Assembly: GCA_046349935.1 (NCBI GenBank)
Contig: JAXMBK010000009.1
Location: 124,001-188,000 of the forward strand
DNA length: 64,000 nt
DNA from: CAIXSC01 sp046349935
GTDB lineage: Bacteria; Planctomycetota; Planctomycetia; Pirellulales; Pirellulaceae
Reading direction: 5' to 3'
Shown here one piece after another: positions 17,533-25,674 of the stretch. The notes below the pieces were generated by a model. That model ran no database searches. It saw only the letters and a list, made by a program, of their open reading frames with translations, and had not been told where the DNA came from. The translations under genes and the position numbers were made by a program. Within the stretch, counting starts at the first letter, position 1; each line of letters opens with the position of its first letter.

Positions 17533-17652
17533 GGACCGCTCGCGCGACGTGGCGTGATTGGCTCGTGACCGTTGGCGTCCGCGCGCACCTCCGACGTTTC
17601 GAACGTGCGCCGTCGCCGCTCTCCAATGTAATTGATCAAGGACCTGTCTCGC

Positions 17653-18348
17653 ATGCCTCGTGAGCGAAACCGCACGATTCTGATTACGGGCGTCAGCCGC
17701 GGCCTGGGGCGGGCGATGGTCGCGCAGTTCGTGGAGCGCGGCTGCACGGTCGTCGGGTGTGCTCGCCGCTGCGAGTCGGTGGACGAACTGAAATCCGAAT
17801 ATTGCGCGCCGCATCGCTTCCACTGCGTCGATGTGGCTGACGACGCGCAAGTCGCCGCCTGGGCCCAAGAAATGCTCGCCGCCGTCGGCCCGCCCGATTT
17901 GCTCTTAAACAACGCGGCCGTCATCAACGCCAACGCCCCGCTGTGGGAAGTTCCGCTCGACGACTTCGCCCGCTGCCTTGACATCAACGTCAAAGGTACG
18001 TTCCACGTACTACGGCACTTCCTACCGGCGATGGTGAAGCGGCGACAAGGCGTGATCGTCAACTTCAGCTCGGGTTGGGGACGAGCGACTTCGCCTGAGG
18101 TCGCACCCTATTGTGCGACGAAGTGGGCCATCGAAGGATTGACGCAGGCGTTAGCGGAAGAGCTGCCGAGCGGCATGGCCGCCGTGCCGCTCAATCCAGG
18201 CATCATCGATACCGATATGCTCCGCAGTTGCTTTCAAGAGTCGGCCTCGGCCTACCCCGCGCCGGAACAGTGGGCCGCACGCGCCGTCCCCTTTTTGTTG
18301 GAACTCAATTCGCGTCACAACGGCCAGCCTCTGACTGTTCCCGGTTGA
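17653..18348 (+). CDS. Short-chain dehydrogenase/reductase (SDR)
   Basis: A 231-residue cytoplasmic oxidoreductase. ATG 17653 follows AAGGA at 17638-17642. The Rossmann motif TGVSRGLG near residue 13, NNAA near 90, and the catalytic Ser (NFSSGWG) with YCATK (Tyr and Lys) near 155 are all present, so it should be active with NAD(P)H. It is slightly shorter than classical SDRs. The substrate is unknown. The downstream methyltransferase begins 41 bp later with its own Shine-Dalgarno site, so the two may be co-transcribed. Confidence 0.9.
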   Translation: MPRERNRTILITGVSRGLGRAMVAQFVERGCTVVGCARRCESVDELKSEYCAPHRFHCVDVADDAQVAAWAQEMLAAVGPPDLLLNNAAVINANAPLWEVPLDDFARCLDINVKGTFHVLRHFLPAMVKRRQGVIVNFSSGWGRATSPEVAPYCATKWAIEGLTQALAEELPSGMAAVPLNPGIIDTDMLRSCFQESASAYPAPEQWAARAVPFLLELNSRHNGQPLTVPG

Positions 18349-18389
18349 GTCGCATCCGGCTACCGACAACTCCATCCAGGAAGGATGAC

Positions 18390-19982
18390 ATGGCGACCAG
18401 CGCCGCACCTCAGGACGTTCCCTACACCAGCCACGCGTTCGTGCAAACGCATCCGCGCCGCTTGTCGACCGTCGCTTGGCTGATGGGGCTCGACGCCCCG
18501 CCGCTTGCGACTTGCCGAGTGCTCGAATTGGGCTGCGCCGCAGGCGGCAACTTGCTGCCGATGGCGATCGAACTGCCCGACGCACAATTCGTGGGCGTCG
18601 ACGTCTCCGCAACGTCGGTGCAGAAAGGCCGTCAAGCCATTGCGGAACTGCATCTGACGAACGTTTCGATCGAGCAGCATGACATCGCCGATTGGCAGTA
18701 CGCGGGGCCGCCCTTCGACTACATCCTCGCGCACGGCGTCTACTCGTGGGTTCCACCGCTCGTCCAACGGCGCATTCTCGAGATTTGTGCGCAGCATCTT
18801 GCACCCAACGGCGTCGCTTACCTCAGCTACAACACGCAACCCGGCTGGTCGCTGCGAGGCGTGGTGCGCGACTACTTGCGGTTCGCCGTCGACGCATCGC
18901 AACCGCCGTCGCAACGCGTTCATGACGCGCGACAACTGTTAGAGTTGCTGGGCGCCGCCTTTCCCGCCGGCCGCGCGCCGCAAGCCCCTCTGGTTCAACA
19001 CGAACTGCAGCGACTCGCGAACCAAACCGACGACTACCTGTTCCACGAGTACCTGACGGCTGAAAACGAGCCGCTGTATTTTCGTGACTTCGCAGCCAGC
19101 TTGCGTCCCCATGGCCTGCGCTATCTGGGCGAAGCCGAGTACAGCTGGATGAGTTCCGCGGACTTGCCGCCCGAAGTCGCTCAATCCCTGCGGACTCGGG
19201 CTAGGACGCGCGAAGAGTTGGAACAGTTCCTCGACTTCGTCCGCTGGCAACTGTTCCGCCAGACGCTGGTGTGCCGCGACGTTCACGAGCCTGTATGGAC
19301 GACGCCGCCCGAGCGGATGTACGACTTGCAACTGGCGGGCGAGTTGACGATGGAGGGACGCATCTCGCCCTTGGGCAGCAACGAGGTCGTAACGTTCTCG
19401 CGGCCCAAGTCGCGCATGTCCACGCCGCAACCTTTGGCGAAAGCCGCCCTCGCGACGCTCGCTCAATCATGGCCGCGATGGTGGAAGTTCGGCGATTTGT
19501 TGCGCGAGTCCCTCTCGCGACTCGGCGTTCCCACCGCCCCGTCGACGCCCGTCGAGCAACTACCGCACGCCCGAGAACTTGCAGAAACCTTGCGTCGCGC
19601 CTATGGCGTCGCACTCGTCGAGGCCGCACGCACTCCTCCCCCCGTCGCCGACTCCATCGCGGCCCGCCCCGTCGCAGCGCTTTGGGCTCGTCGACAAGCG
19701 CAACGCACCGCGATCGTGCCCAACGCGGCTCACGCCTCCCATACGTTGCAAGGCTTCCAACGCTTCGTCCTCACGCAGCTCGACGGCGGTCGCGATCGCG
19801 AAGCGTTGCTCGACATCATCGAGCGCGAAGCCCGGGATTCTGTGTCGCTGACCGACTCGCAAGGCGGAACCGTAACGGATCGACTCCGAGTCCGCGAGGT
19901 GCTCGGCGAAACACTCGACCGGACGCTTCAAGAACTACTTCAGCTGGGCTTTCTGCTGGCCGACCCCATGGACGATTCATGA
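18390..19982 (+). CDS. Class I SAM methyltransferase with C-terminal methyltransferase-regulatory domain
   Basis: A 530-residue protein; ATG 18390 is preceded by AGGAAGGA. Motif I VLELGCAAGGN lies near residue 48, FVGVDVSATSVQ near 71 and YILAHGVYSWV near 110. After the Rossmann domain comes a helical region (QTDDYLFHEYL and onward) like the regulatory domain found in PKMT-type and planctomycete methyltransferases, and a further C-terminal helical module (RDREALLDIIEREARD) resembling the same domain. The acceptor is unknown; protein lysine methylation is one possibility for this architecture. It overlaps the next gene in an ATGA arrangement, indicating translational coupling. Confidence 0.82.
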   Translation: MATSAAPQDVPYTSHAFVQTHPRRLSTVAWLMGLDAPPLATCRVLELGCAAGGNLLPMAIELPDAQFVGVDVSATSVQKGRQAIAELHLTNVSIEQHDIADWQYAGPPFDYILAHGVYSWVPPLVQRRILEICAQHLAPNGVAYLSYNTQPGWSLRGVVRDYLRFAVDASQPPSQRVHDARQLLELLGAAFPAGRAPQAPLVQHELQRLANQTDDYLFHEYLTAENEPLYFRDFAASLRPHGLRYLGEAEYSWMSSADLPPEVAQSLRTRARTREELEQFLDFVRWQLFRQTLVCRDVHEPVWTTPPERMYDLQLAGELTMEGRISPLGSNEVVTFSRPKSRMSTPQPLAKAALATLAQSWPRWWKFGDLLRESLSRLGVPTAPSTPVEQLPHARELAETLRRAYGVALVEAARTPPPVADSIAARPVAALWARRQAQRTAIVPNAAHASHTLQGFQRFVLTQLDGGRDREALLDIIEREARDSVSLTDSQGGTVTDRLRVREVLGETLDRTLQELLQLGFLLADPMDDS

Positions 19983-20773
19983 TGCGCGAACACGTCGTCT
20001 TGCAGTTCTCCGACCTGCATCTATTCACCGATCGCCGACGCGAGCTGAAGGAAGTGCGGACCTGGGACCGTTGGCTCCAGGTGCTCGCCGACGCGCGCGC
20101 TCGCTTTCCGTCTCCCGATCTGATCGTCGTCACGGGCGATGTGGCCCACGATGAACTGCCGTCGACCTACGAGTCGCTGGCCGAGACGTTGGGCGACTGG
20201 CGCACTCGCTGCCGTTTCCTGCCGGGGAACCACGATCTGCGACGCGGCTTTCGATGGGCGTTTCCCGAACTGTTCCCCGCCGCTCACGGCGCCGGCTCGC
20301 TCGACCTCGACGCTCCGCTGCAGTTCTCCATCGGACTGGGACGCTGGCGACTCATCGGACTCGATACGCATCTGCCGGGCCAAGTCGCGGGGCGCATGCA
20401 CGACGCTCAATCTGAATGGCTGGCGAATCAACTACGTGATTTTTCTTCGTCTCCGACGCTGCTGTTTCAGCACCATCCGCCGCTCGCGGTCGGCACGCCG
20501 TGGCTGGATCCTTTAATGCTGGAGAACCCCGAGGCCCTAGCCCAGCGACTCGACGGCGCCTTCCAAGTCTCCGCCATCTTCACGGGGCACGTGCATCAAG
20601 AGCGCTGCTTGGCGTGGGAAGAGCTGGAGGTCTTTACGACGCCGTCGACCGCGATCCAATTTCTGCCGGGCGCCGCCGAGTTTGCGATCGAGCATGCGCC
20701 GCCCGGCTACCGCGTCATCCGCCTGGCCGACGCGAACTGGGCCACGGAGGTGATGCGAGTGCGAGTTCCGTGA
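19979..20773 (+). CDS. CpdA-like class III cyclic-nucleotide phosphodiesterase / metallophosphoesterase
   Basis: A 264-residue protein starting ATGATG, with its first ATG overlapping the methyltransferase TGA. Motifs run in the order of CpdA/Icc enzymes: FSDLHLF (residue 11), VVTGDVAHDE, LPGNHDLRR, LLFQHHPP and FTGHVHQE, giving the full set of dimetal ligands. The likely reaction is hydrolysis of cyclic nucleotides or another phosphodiester in the cytoplasm. A general phosphoesterase role cannot be excluded, as the family is broad. The gene end is followed directly by a tandem-repeat block. Confidence 0.83.
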   Translation: MMREHVVLQFSDLHLFTDRRRELKEVRTWDRWLQVLADARARFPSPDLIVVTGDVAHDELPSTYESLAETLGDWRTRCRFLPGNHDLRRGFRWAFPELFPAAHGAGSLDLDAPLQFSIGLGRWRLIGLDTHLPGQVAGRMHDAQSEWLANQLRDFSSSPTLLFQHHPPLAVGTPWLDPLMLENPEALAQRLDGAFQVSAIFTGHVHQERCLAWEELEVFTTPSTAIQFLPGAAEFAIEHAPPGYRVIRLADANWATEVMRVRVP

Positions 20774-20808
20774 CGGGGATGGGCCACCGAGTCCACCGAG
20801 CGGCCAAG

Positions 20809-21143
20809 TAGGGTGGGCCAAGCGAGGCTTTGCGAGCGCGGGCCCACCAAGGAATCTCCTTAGCCACCGAGTCCACCGAGCTCACCGAGCAGGGAAGGAA
20901 GGAATGTAGGGTAGGCCAAGCGAGGCTTTGCGAGCGCGGGCCCACCAAGGAATCTCCTTAGCCACCGAGTCCACCGAGCTCACCGAGCAGGGAAGGAAGG
21001 AATGTAGGGTGGGCCAAGCGAGGCTTTGCGAGCGCGGGCCCACCAAGGAATCTCTTTAGCCACCGAGTCCACCGAGCTCACCGAGCAGGGAAGGAAGGAA
21101 TGTAGGGTGGGCCAAGCGAGGCTTTGCGAGCGCGGGCCCACCA
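20809..21143. repeat. 98-bp intergenic tandem repeat, 3.4 copies
   Basis: Units begin at 20809, 20907, 21005 and 21103, a constant 98-bp period, with the fourth copy partial. Each unit starts TAGGGTGGGCCAAGCGAGGC and contains GGGCCCACC, which pairs with the start, then CCACCGAGTCCACCGAGCTC and an AG-rich end. Copies differ at only one or two bases (for example GTAGGC against GTGGGC in copy 2), suggesting recent amplification. Together with the next repeat it fills the 579 bp between the CpdA-like gene and the amidohydrolase; no gene is visible there. Confidence 0.95.
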
Positions 21144-21357
21144 CGCGTTGGGCGTTCTGAGGCGCAACGGTGGGCCCGCGCCGGGCGTGGCGGATTGCTG
21201 GTGAATAGGAGACGATTTTCGCCCGGCTTGGCCCACCCTACTTGATCTGTGGCCCACCACGCGTTGGGCGTTCAGAGGCGCAACGGTGGGCCCGCGCCGG
21301 GCGTGGCGGATGGTTGGTGAAGGGAGCACGATTTTCGCCGGCTTGGCCCACCCTACT
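21135..21357. repeat. 116-bp tandem pair of REPIN-like units
   Basis: Two copies (from 21135 and 21251) begin GGCCCACCACGCGTTGGGCG and end GGCTTGGCCCACCCTACTT. They diverge slightly (GAATAGGAGACG against GAAGGGAGCACG). The CTAC at the end of copy 2 is the reverse complement of the GTAG foot, and its CTA is the reverse complement of the TAG stop codon of the minus-strand amidohydrolase gene. Confidence 0.9.
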
Positions 21358-22129
21358 TCAGCAGCGATTGGGCGTTGCGGTGGGCGATGGCGGAACGCTG
21401 GTCTTCCGTCAACGGCGACTCGCGGAGCTTCAGGCGCGCGGCGACGAAGTAGAAGAAGGGTGCGTGAGACCCGAACAGCACGCGTTCCAGCGGCAGTTTT
21501 TGCAACACGTTCTCCAGCCCGCCGACTCCTTCGAGATTCGCGACGTCGACATACACGTCGCCTGCCGCCACCGTCGCGGCGATCAAATCGAGCGAATTCC
21601 CGCGGAACGGATTCAGCAACTGGAGTCGCAAGCCGGGGCGCGCGTGCATCAAATCGGCCAGCGGTCCCAAGGCGACCGGGGCGGCGCGCGCCAAGTGAGA
21701 CTGCGTTCGTTCGTCTTCAATCATCACCGCCAACTGCACGAACAATTTGGCCGCCGCCAGCACATCCAGCAGTTCCGCGAACAGGGGATCGTCAAGTCGA
21801 TAGCCGTGATAGCCTGGGTAGAGTCGCACGCCGCGAAAACGATGTTTGTCGATGATCCGAGCGACATCAGTTCGCCAGTCCGGCAAGCGTGGATTCAAGA
21901 CGCCGATCGGTTCGAACAGGCCGTCCCCCGTCGTGCGGCACGTCTGTGCGAGACGTTCATGAACGCCTTCCAGATCGCGCTGAAACACGCCTTCGAAACT
22001 GCTCGCCCACGCTCGTTCCACCCCTTCCGATCGCAGTTGCTCGGCCAACTTCTCCGGCGCGTCGCCGACGATGCGACGAAAGGGCCAACGGTCGAGCGTG
22101 ACGTGCGTGTCGACGAGCGGCGGATTCAT
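21353..22129 (-). CDS. Amidohydrolase-related TIM-barrel protein lacking usual metal ligands
   Basis: A 258-residue protein. The fold is suggested by the N-terminal LVDTHV strand, the FEPIGVLNP, GVRLYPGYHGY and KLFVQLAVMIED strands, and the C-terminal VLFGSHAPFF followed by IAHRNAQSLLK, as in amidohydrolase-2 (PF04909-type) proteins. The usual DxHxH is reduced to DTHV and the conserved Asp of GSDYP is replaced by His (GSHAP), so metal binding may be altered. It starts 99 bp from the divergent polysaccharide deacetylase. Its TAG stop lies within the GTAG foot of an intergenic repeat. Confidence 0.7.
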   Translation of the reverse strand: MNPPLVDTHVTLDRWPFRRIVGDAPEKLAEQLRSEGVERAWASSFEGVFQRDLEGVHERLAQTCRTTGDGLFEPIGVLNPRLPDWRTDVARIIDKHRFRGVRLYPGYHGYRLDDPLFAELLDVLAAAKLFVQLAVMIEDERTQSHLARAAPVALGPLADLMHARPGLRLQLLNPFRGNSLDLIAATVAAGDVYVDVANLEGVGGLENVLQKLPLERVLFGSHAPFFYFVAARLKLRESPLTEDQRSAIAHRNAQSLLK

Positions 22130-22228
22130 GCGGGGGGCGCCCTTGAGCGGAGGCGGTCGATTCGGGCAGAATCTTACGCGTCGCGGCGGCGACTCACAAT
22201 CGGCTCACCTCCTTGGAGTCCCAGCATC

Positions 22229-23287
22229 ATGCCGTCGCTTCAACCCGTGGATCGCCGCATGTTTCTCGGCGCCTCCGCCGCGCTCGCATCGCAAGCCGCG
22301 ACGCTGTGCGTTCGCAGTTCGTCGACGCTCGCCTCGCCGCCGTCGGCCCCTCGACCGGCTCAGATCGCCATTACGCTCGACCTTGAGATGAGCGCGCAAT
22401 ACCCGCGTCGCGAAATGACGGAATGGAATTACGAGAAAGGGAACTTGGACGAGGACACGAAGCGCTACGCACTCGAAGCCGCGCGGCGCGTCGCACGCCG
22501 CGGCGGCGTGATTCACTTTTTCTGCGTCGGCCGAGTGTTGGAACAGCCGAACATCGATTGGCTGTTGGAGATCGCCCAACTGGGGCACCCGATCGGCAAT
22601 CATACTTACGACCATATCAATGTGACGGCGCAGTCGGCAAGCGACCTACAGTTCCGATTCCAACGCGCGCCGTGGCTCTTGGGCGGGCAAGCGATCCCCG
22701 ACGCCATCCGCGAGAACATTCGGCTCGCCAGCACGGCGCTGGCCAGTCGCGGGAAGATCAACGTCAACGGATTTCGCACGCCCGGCGGGTTCCACCGCGG
22801 GCTTGTTGATCGTCCCGATCTGCAAGCCATGTTGCTGGACTTGGGATACTCGTGGATCAGTTCCAAGTATCCCGCGCATCCGGCGGGGACGCCGAAGCAA
22901 CCGCCCAGCGACGAGGTGTACGCAGCGATCGTGTCGGCCCAACAGGAGGCCCAGCCGTTTGTCTACCCCAGCGGGCTGGTGGAGATTCCGATGAGTCCGA
23001 TCAGCGACGTCACGGCGTTTCGGACGCACTATTGGAAACGCGAGTATTTCTTGCGTGCGATCGGCGCGTCGGTGGATTGGGCGATTGAAACAGGCGGGGC
23101 CTTCAATTTCCTGGCGCATCCCTCTTGCTTGGTCGTGGAAGATCCAGGTTTTGAAACGATTGATCTGATCTGCGATCGAGTCGCCCAGGCGGGGACTCGT
23201 GCGCAGCTCGTGGGACTCGATAAAATCGCAGCGAGAATGACGGCGGACAAACCGAGCCGCGAGGCCAAGTCGGCGGCGCCGCGTTAG
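22229..23287 (+). CDS. Polysaccharide deacetylase-like (NodB homology) protein with Tat-like leader
   Basis: A 352-residue protein from ATG 22229. The N-terminus DRRMFLGASAALASQAATL looks like a Tat or Sec leader. The NodB-type core shows AITLDLEMS as the first motif, where the usual DD is replaced by D-x-E, and GNHTYDH as the H-xxx-H motif; NGFRTPGGFHRG follows in the place of the RxP motif. This points to a CE4-type fold acting outside the cytoplasm on an N-acetylated glycan, with altered metal ligands. It lies 45 bp upstream of nagA, which fits amino-sugar processing. Confidence 0.8.
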   Translation: MPSLQPVDRRMFLGASAALASQAATLCVRSSSTLASPPSAPRPAQIAITLDLEMSAQYPRREMTEWNYEKGNLDEDTKRYALEAARRVARRGGVIHFFCVGRVLEQPNIDWLLEIAQLGHPIGNHTYDHINVTAQSASDLQFRFQRAPWLLGGQAIPDAIRENIRLASTALASRGKINVNGFRTPGGFHRGLVDRPDLQAMLLDLGYSWISSKYPAHPAGTPKQPPSDEVYAAIVSAQQEAQPFVYPSGLVEIPMSPISDVTAFRTHYWKREYFLRAIGASVDWAIETGGAFNFLAHPSCLVVEDPGFETIDLICDRVAQAGTRAQLVGLDKIAARMTADKPSREAKSAAPR

Positions 23288-23332
23288 CGGACGGCGGAGA
23301 AGTTCAACACAGTCAGGCCAAACGGGGAACGC

Positions 23333-24511
23333 ATGCACTACACGGGACGTCGCTATGACACGAGTCGGCCCGCCACGATTGAGACCGCGTACGGGCGCAT
23401 CGTTCGCGTCCGCGACAGGCCTGATCTGTCGGGGGCGCCGCTGCCGTGGATCTCGCCAGGATTCGTCGACCTGCAGATCAACGGCTACGGCGGGCAAGAG
23501 TTCAATGAACTGGGAATCACCCCCGACGATGTGCGCCGCATCGTGCTCGCTCAAGACGCGTGCGGCGTCACCGGCTTTTGTCCCACGACGACGACCCAAT
23601 CCTTCGAAGCGCTCGACGGCGCCATGCGGGCGCTGGCCGCGGCCTGCGACACGATGCCGGAGGTGGCGCGTCGCGTCGTCGGCATCCATGTCGAAGGTCC
23701 CTACATCTCGCTCGAGGACGGCCCGCGCGGCGCTCATCCCAAACAGTATGTTCGGCCGCCGGACTGGAGCGAGTTTCAACGGTGGCAGGAGTCGGCGGGA
23801 GGGCGTATTCGGATCGTGACGATGTCGCCCGAATACGACGCAGCGCCGGAGTTCATACGTAAGGCGACGGCGGCGGGGGTCGTCGTGGCGATCGGCCATA
23901 CCAACGCTTCCGGCGACCAAATTCGAGCGGCCGTCGACGCGGGCGCTAGGTTCAGTACGCACCTCGGAAACGCCGCGCACCCCAGAATTCGCAGGCATCC
24001 GAATTACATTTGGGAACAGTTGGCCGAGGATCGACTTTGGGCGTCGCTGATCGTCGATGGCTGCCATCTGCCGCCTGCCGTCGTGAAGTCGTTCGTGCGC
24101 GGCAAGACGCCCGAGCGGTGTTTGCTCGTCAGCGACATCACGGGCATGGCCGGGATGCCCGCGGGTTACTATGAACGCACGTCGCTCGGGGCGATCGAAA
24201 TCCTCGAAGACGGCCGATTGGTGGTCGGCGGCCAGCGCGATCTGCTGGCGGGCGCATCGCTGCCGATCGCGGTCGGCGTCGTCAATGTGCAGCGTTTCGC
24301 CGGCTTGTCGTTGTCGCAAGCCATCGACATGGCCAGCCTCCGTCCGGCTCAATTGGTCGGCGCTCCCGTCTGTCGACTGGAAGCAGGGGCGCCCGCCGAC
24401 CTGATCCAATTCGATCTGTCGGATGATCCGGCGACGCCCGCGACACAAGCACTGCGGGTGCGAGCGACGATTCTCGGCGGCGAAGTGGTCTACGGCGAGG
24501 CGCAGGGATGA
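23333..24511 (+). CDS. nagA: N-acetylglucosamine-6-phosphate deacetylase
   Basis: A 392-residue cytoplasmic enzyme of usual length that removes acetate from GlcNAc-6-P in amino-sugar catabolism and cell-wall recycling. Motifs: GFVDLQINGYGG (residue 45), VTGFCPTTTT, GIHVEGPYIS with the metal-binding Glu, AIGHTNA, FSTHLGNA with the second His, and LVSDITGMAGMPAG carrying the catalytic Asp. HLGNA instead of HLFNAM is a mild deviation. The stop overlaps the queC start as ATGA, so both genes are translationally coupled although their pathways differ. Confidence 0.9.
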   Translation: MHYTGRRYDTSRPATIETAYGRIVRVRDRPDLSGAPLPWISPGFVDLQINGYGGQEFNELGITPDDVRRIVLAQDACGVTGFCPTTTTQSFEALDGAMRALAAACDTMPEVARRVVGIHVEGPYISLEDGPRGAHPKQYVRPPDWSEFQRWQESAGGRIRIVTMSPEYDAAPEFIRKATAAGVVVAIGHTNASGDQIRAAVDAGARFSTHLGNAAHPRIRRHPNYIWEQLAEDRLWASLIVDGCHLPPAVVKSFVRGKTPERCLLVSDITGMAGMPAGYYERTSLGAIEILEDGRLVVGGQRDLLAGASLPIAVGVVNVQRFAGLSLSQAIDMASLRPAQLVGAPVCRLEAGAPADLIQFDLSDDPATPATQALRVRATILGGEVVYGEAQG

Positions 24512-25230
24512 GCAAGAACGAGACGATGATGACCGAACGACGACGCGCGGTGGTGTTATTGAGCGGCGGACTGGATTCGGCCACTGCGCTGGCTGTGTGT
24601 CAGCAGCAAGGTTTCGAAGCGTATGCGATTAGCTTTCGGTATGGGCAGCGACACGCCGTCGAATTGGCCGCGGCGGACGCCGTCGCGCGCCGACAGCAGG
24701 TCGCTCGACACATCGTGGTCGACATCGATCTGCGGGCGTTCGGCGGTTCCGCTTTGACGGCCGACTTGCCGGTTCCCAAACACAACGACGTTTCCGAAAT
24801 CGGGGCAGGCATTCCGCTCACCTACGTCCCGGCTCGCAATACGATCTTTTTGTCGCTGGCGCTGGGGTGGGCCGAGACGCTCGACGCCGGCGATTTGTTC
24901 GTCGGCGTCAATGCGGTCGACTACAGCGGCTATCCCGATTGTCGGCCTGAATACATCGCGGCCTTCGAGCGGATGGCCAATCTGGCGACGCGGGCCGCGG
25001 TGACGGGCGAGCGGCCGGTACGCATCCACGCTCCCTTAATTGCCTGGACGAAAGCTCAGATTATTCAACGCGGCGTGGAACTCGGCGTCGACTACTCGCT
25101 CACCACGTCTTGTTACGATCCCGACGATCAGGGCCGGTCCTGCGGATACTGTGATTCGTGTCTGTTGCGTCGTCGAGGATTCGCCGACGCGGGCATTCCC
25201 GATCCCACTCGTTATGGCGCACCGCTGTAA
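24508..25230 (+). CDS. queC: 7-cyano-7-deazaguanine (preQ0) synthase
   Basis: A 240-residue enzyme converting 7-carboxy-7-deazaguanine, ammonia and ATP to preQ0 for queuosine biosynthesis. The PP-loop LLSGGLDSAT is near residue 17, the RYGQRH segment near 46, and the Zn site CYDPDDQGRSCGYCDSC near 210 holds four Cys. IPLTYVPARNTIFLSLALGW is typical of the family. No other queuosine genes (queD, queE, queF) are nearby. It overlaps nagA by 4 bp. It is distinct from the two QueC-like proteins at 37.6 and 61.1 kb. Confidence 0.95.
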   Translation: MSKNETMMTERRRAVVLLSGGLDSATALAVCQQQGFEAYAISFRYGQRHAVELAAADAVARRQQVARHIVVDIDLRAFGGSALTADLPVPKHNDVSEIGAGIPLTYVPARNTIFLSLALGWAETLDAGDLFVGVNAVDYSGYPDCRPEYIAAFERMANLATRAAVTGERPVRIHAPLIAWTKAQIIQRGVELGVDYSLTTSCYDPDDQGRSCGYCDSCLLRRRGFADAGIPDPTRYGAPL

Positions 25231-25251
25231 CGGTCGCCGAGGGCGCTCGAC

Positions 25252-25674
25252 ATGCCGTACATATTTCTCAATCCCGACGGCAGCGTGCAAACGGGGCTGT
25301 GGGTGATCGTGGAACAAACGACGGGCGTCAAGTACGCGCAGCAGTGCGGCGGCCATGCGACCGAAATCAAGGTGCTCGAAGGCTTCCTCATCCCCGTCGG
25401 CGGCCCGGCCGAAGCCAAACGAATCTATCAGTGGTTTTGGAAACGGTTCGCCGGCAATTGCTCCACGGGGAAAGTGGAGTGGCAGGACGACTGGATCGCG
25501 CAACTGGGGGAACTCGTCCGCGCCATCCCCTGTTGGCAAACTCGGGCCAATGGCGAAGACAAGCGACACTTTCTGGAATTGGACGTCAACCGCATCGAAG
25601 AATGCGTCGAGGCCTGGATTCCGGTGCGCACCCCTTACGGCCCAGGAGTCCTGACGCTGGATAACTCCGATTAA
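25252..25674 (+). CDS. Small conserved hypothetical protein (DUF6210-like)
   Basis: A 140-residue soluble protein 21 bp downstream of queC with GAGGG ahead of the ATG. The sequence YIFLNPDGSVQTGLWVIVEQ followed by TTGVKYAQQCGG recalls DUF6210, from memory and without a search. No catalytic motif is visible. It ends in convergent orientation with the next gene, the two stop codons sharing the palindrome TTAA at 25671-25674. Confidence 0.7.
   Translation: MPYIFLNPDGSVQTGLWVIVEQTTGVKYAQQCGGHATEIKVLEGFLIPVGGPAEAKRIYQWFWKRFAGNCSTGKVEWQDDWIAQLGELVRAIPCWQTRANGEDKRHFLELDVNRIEECVEAWIPVRTPYGPGVLTLDNSD

Noticed and set aside
17533..17868. N-terminal extension of the second DUF1501 gene
   Set aside because: It would overlap the divergent SDR gene on the opposite strand and places the Tat leader in the interior of the protein.
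20809..21357. Coding potential in the repeat block
   Set aside because: Open frames there follow the 98- and 116-bp periods and give meaningless repeated peptides.
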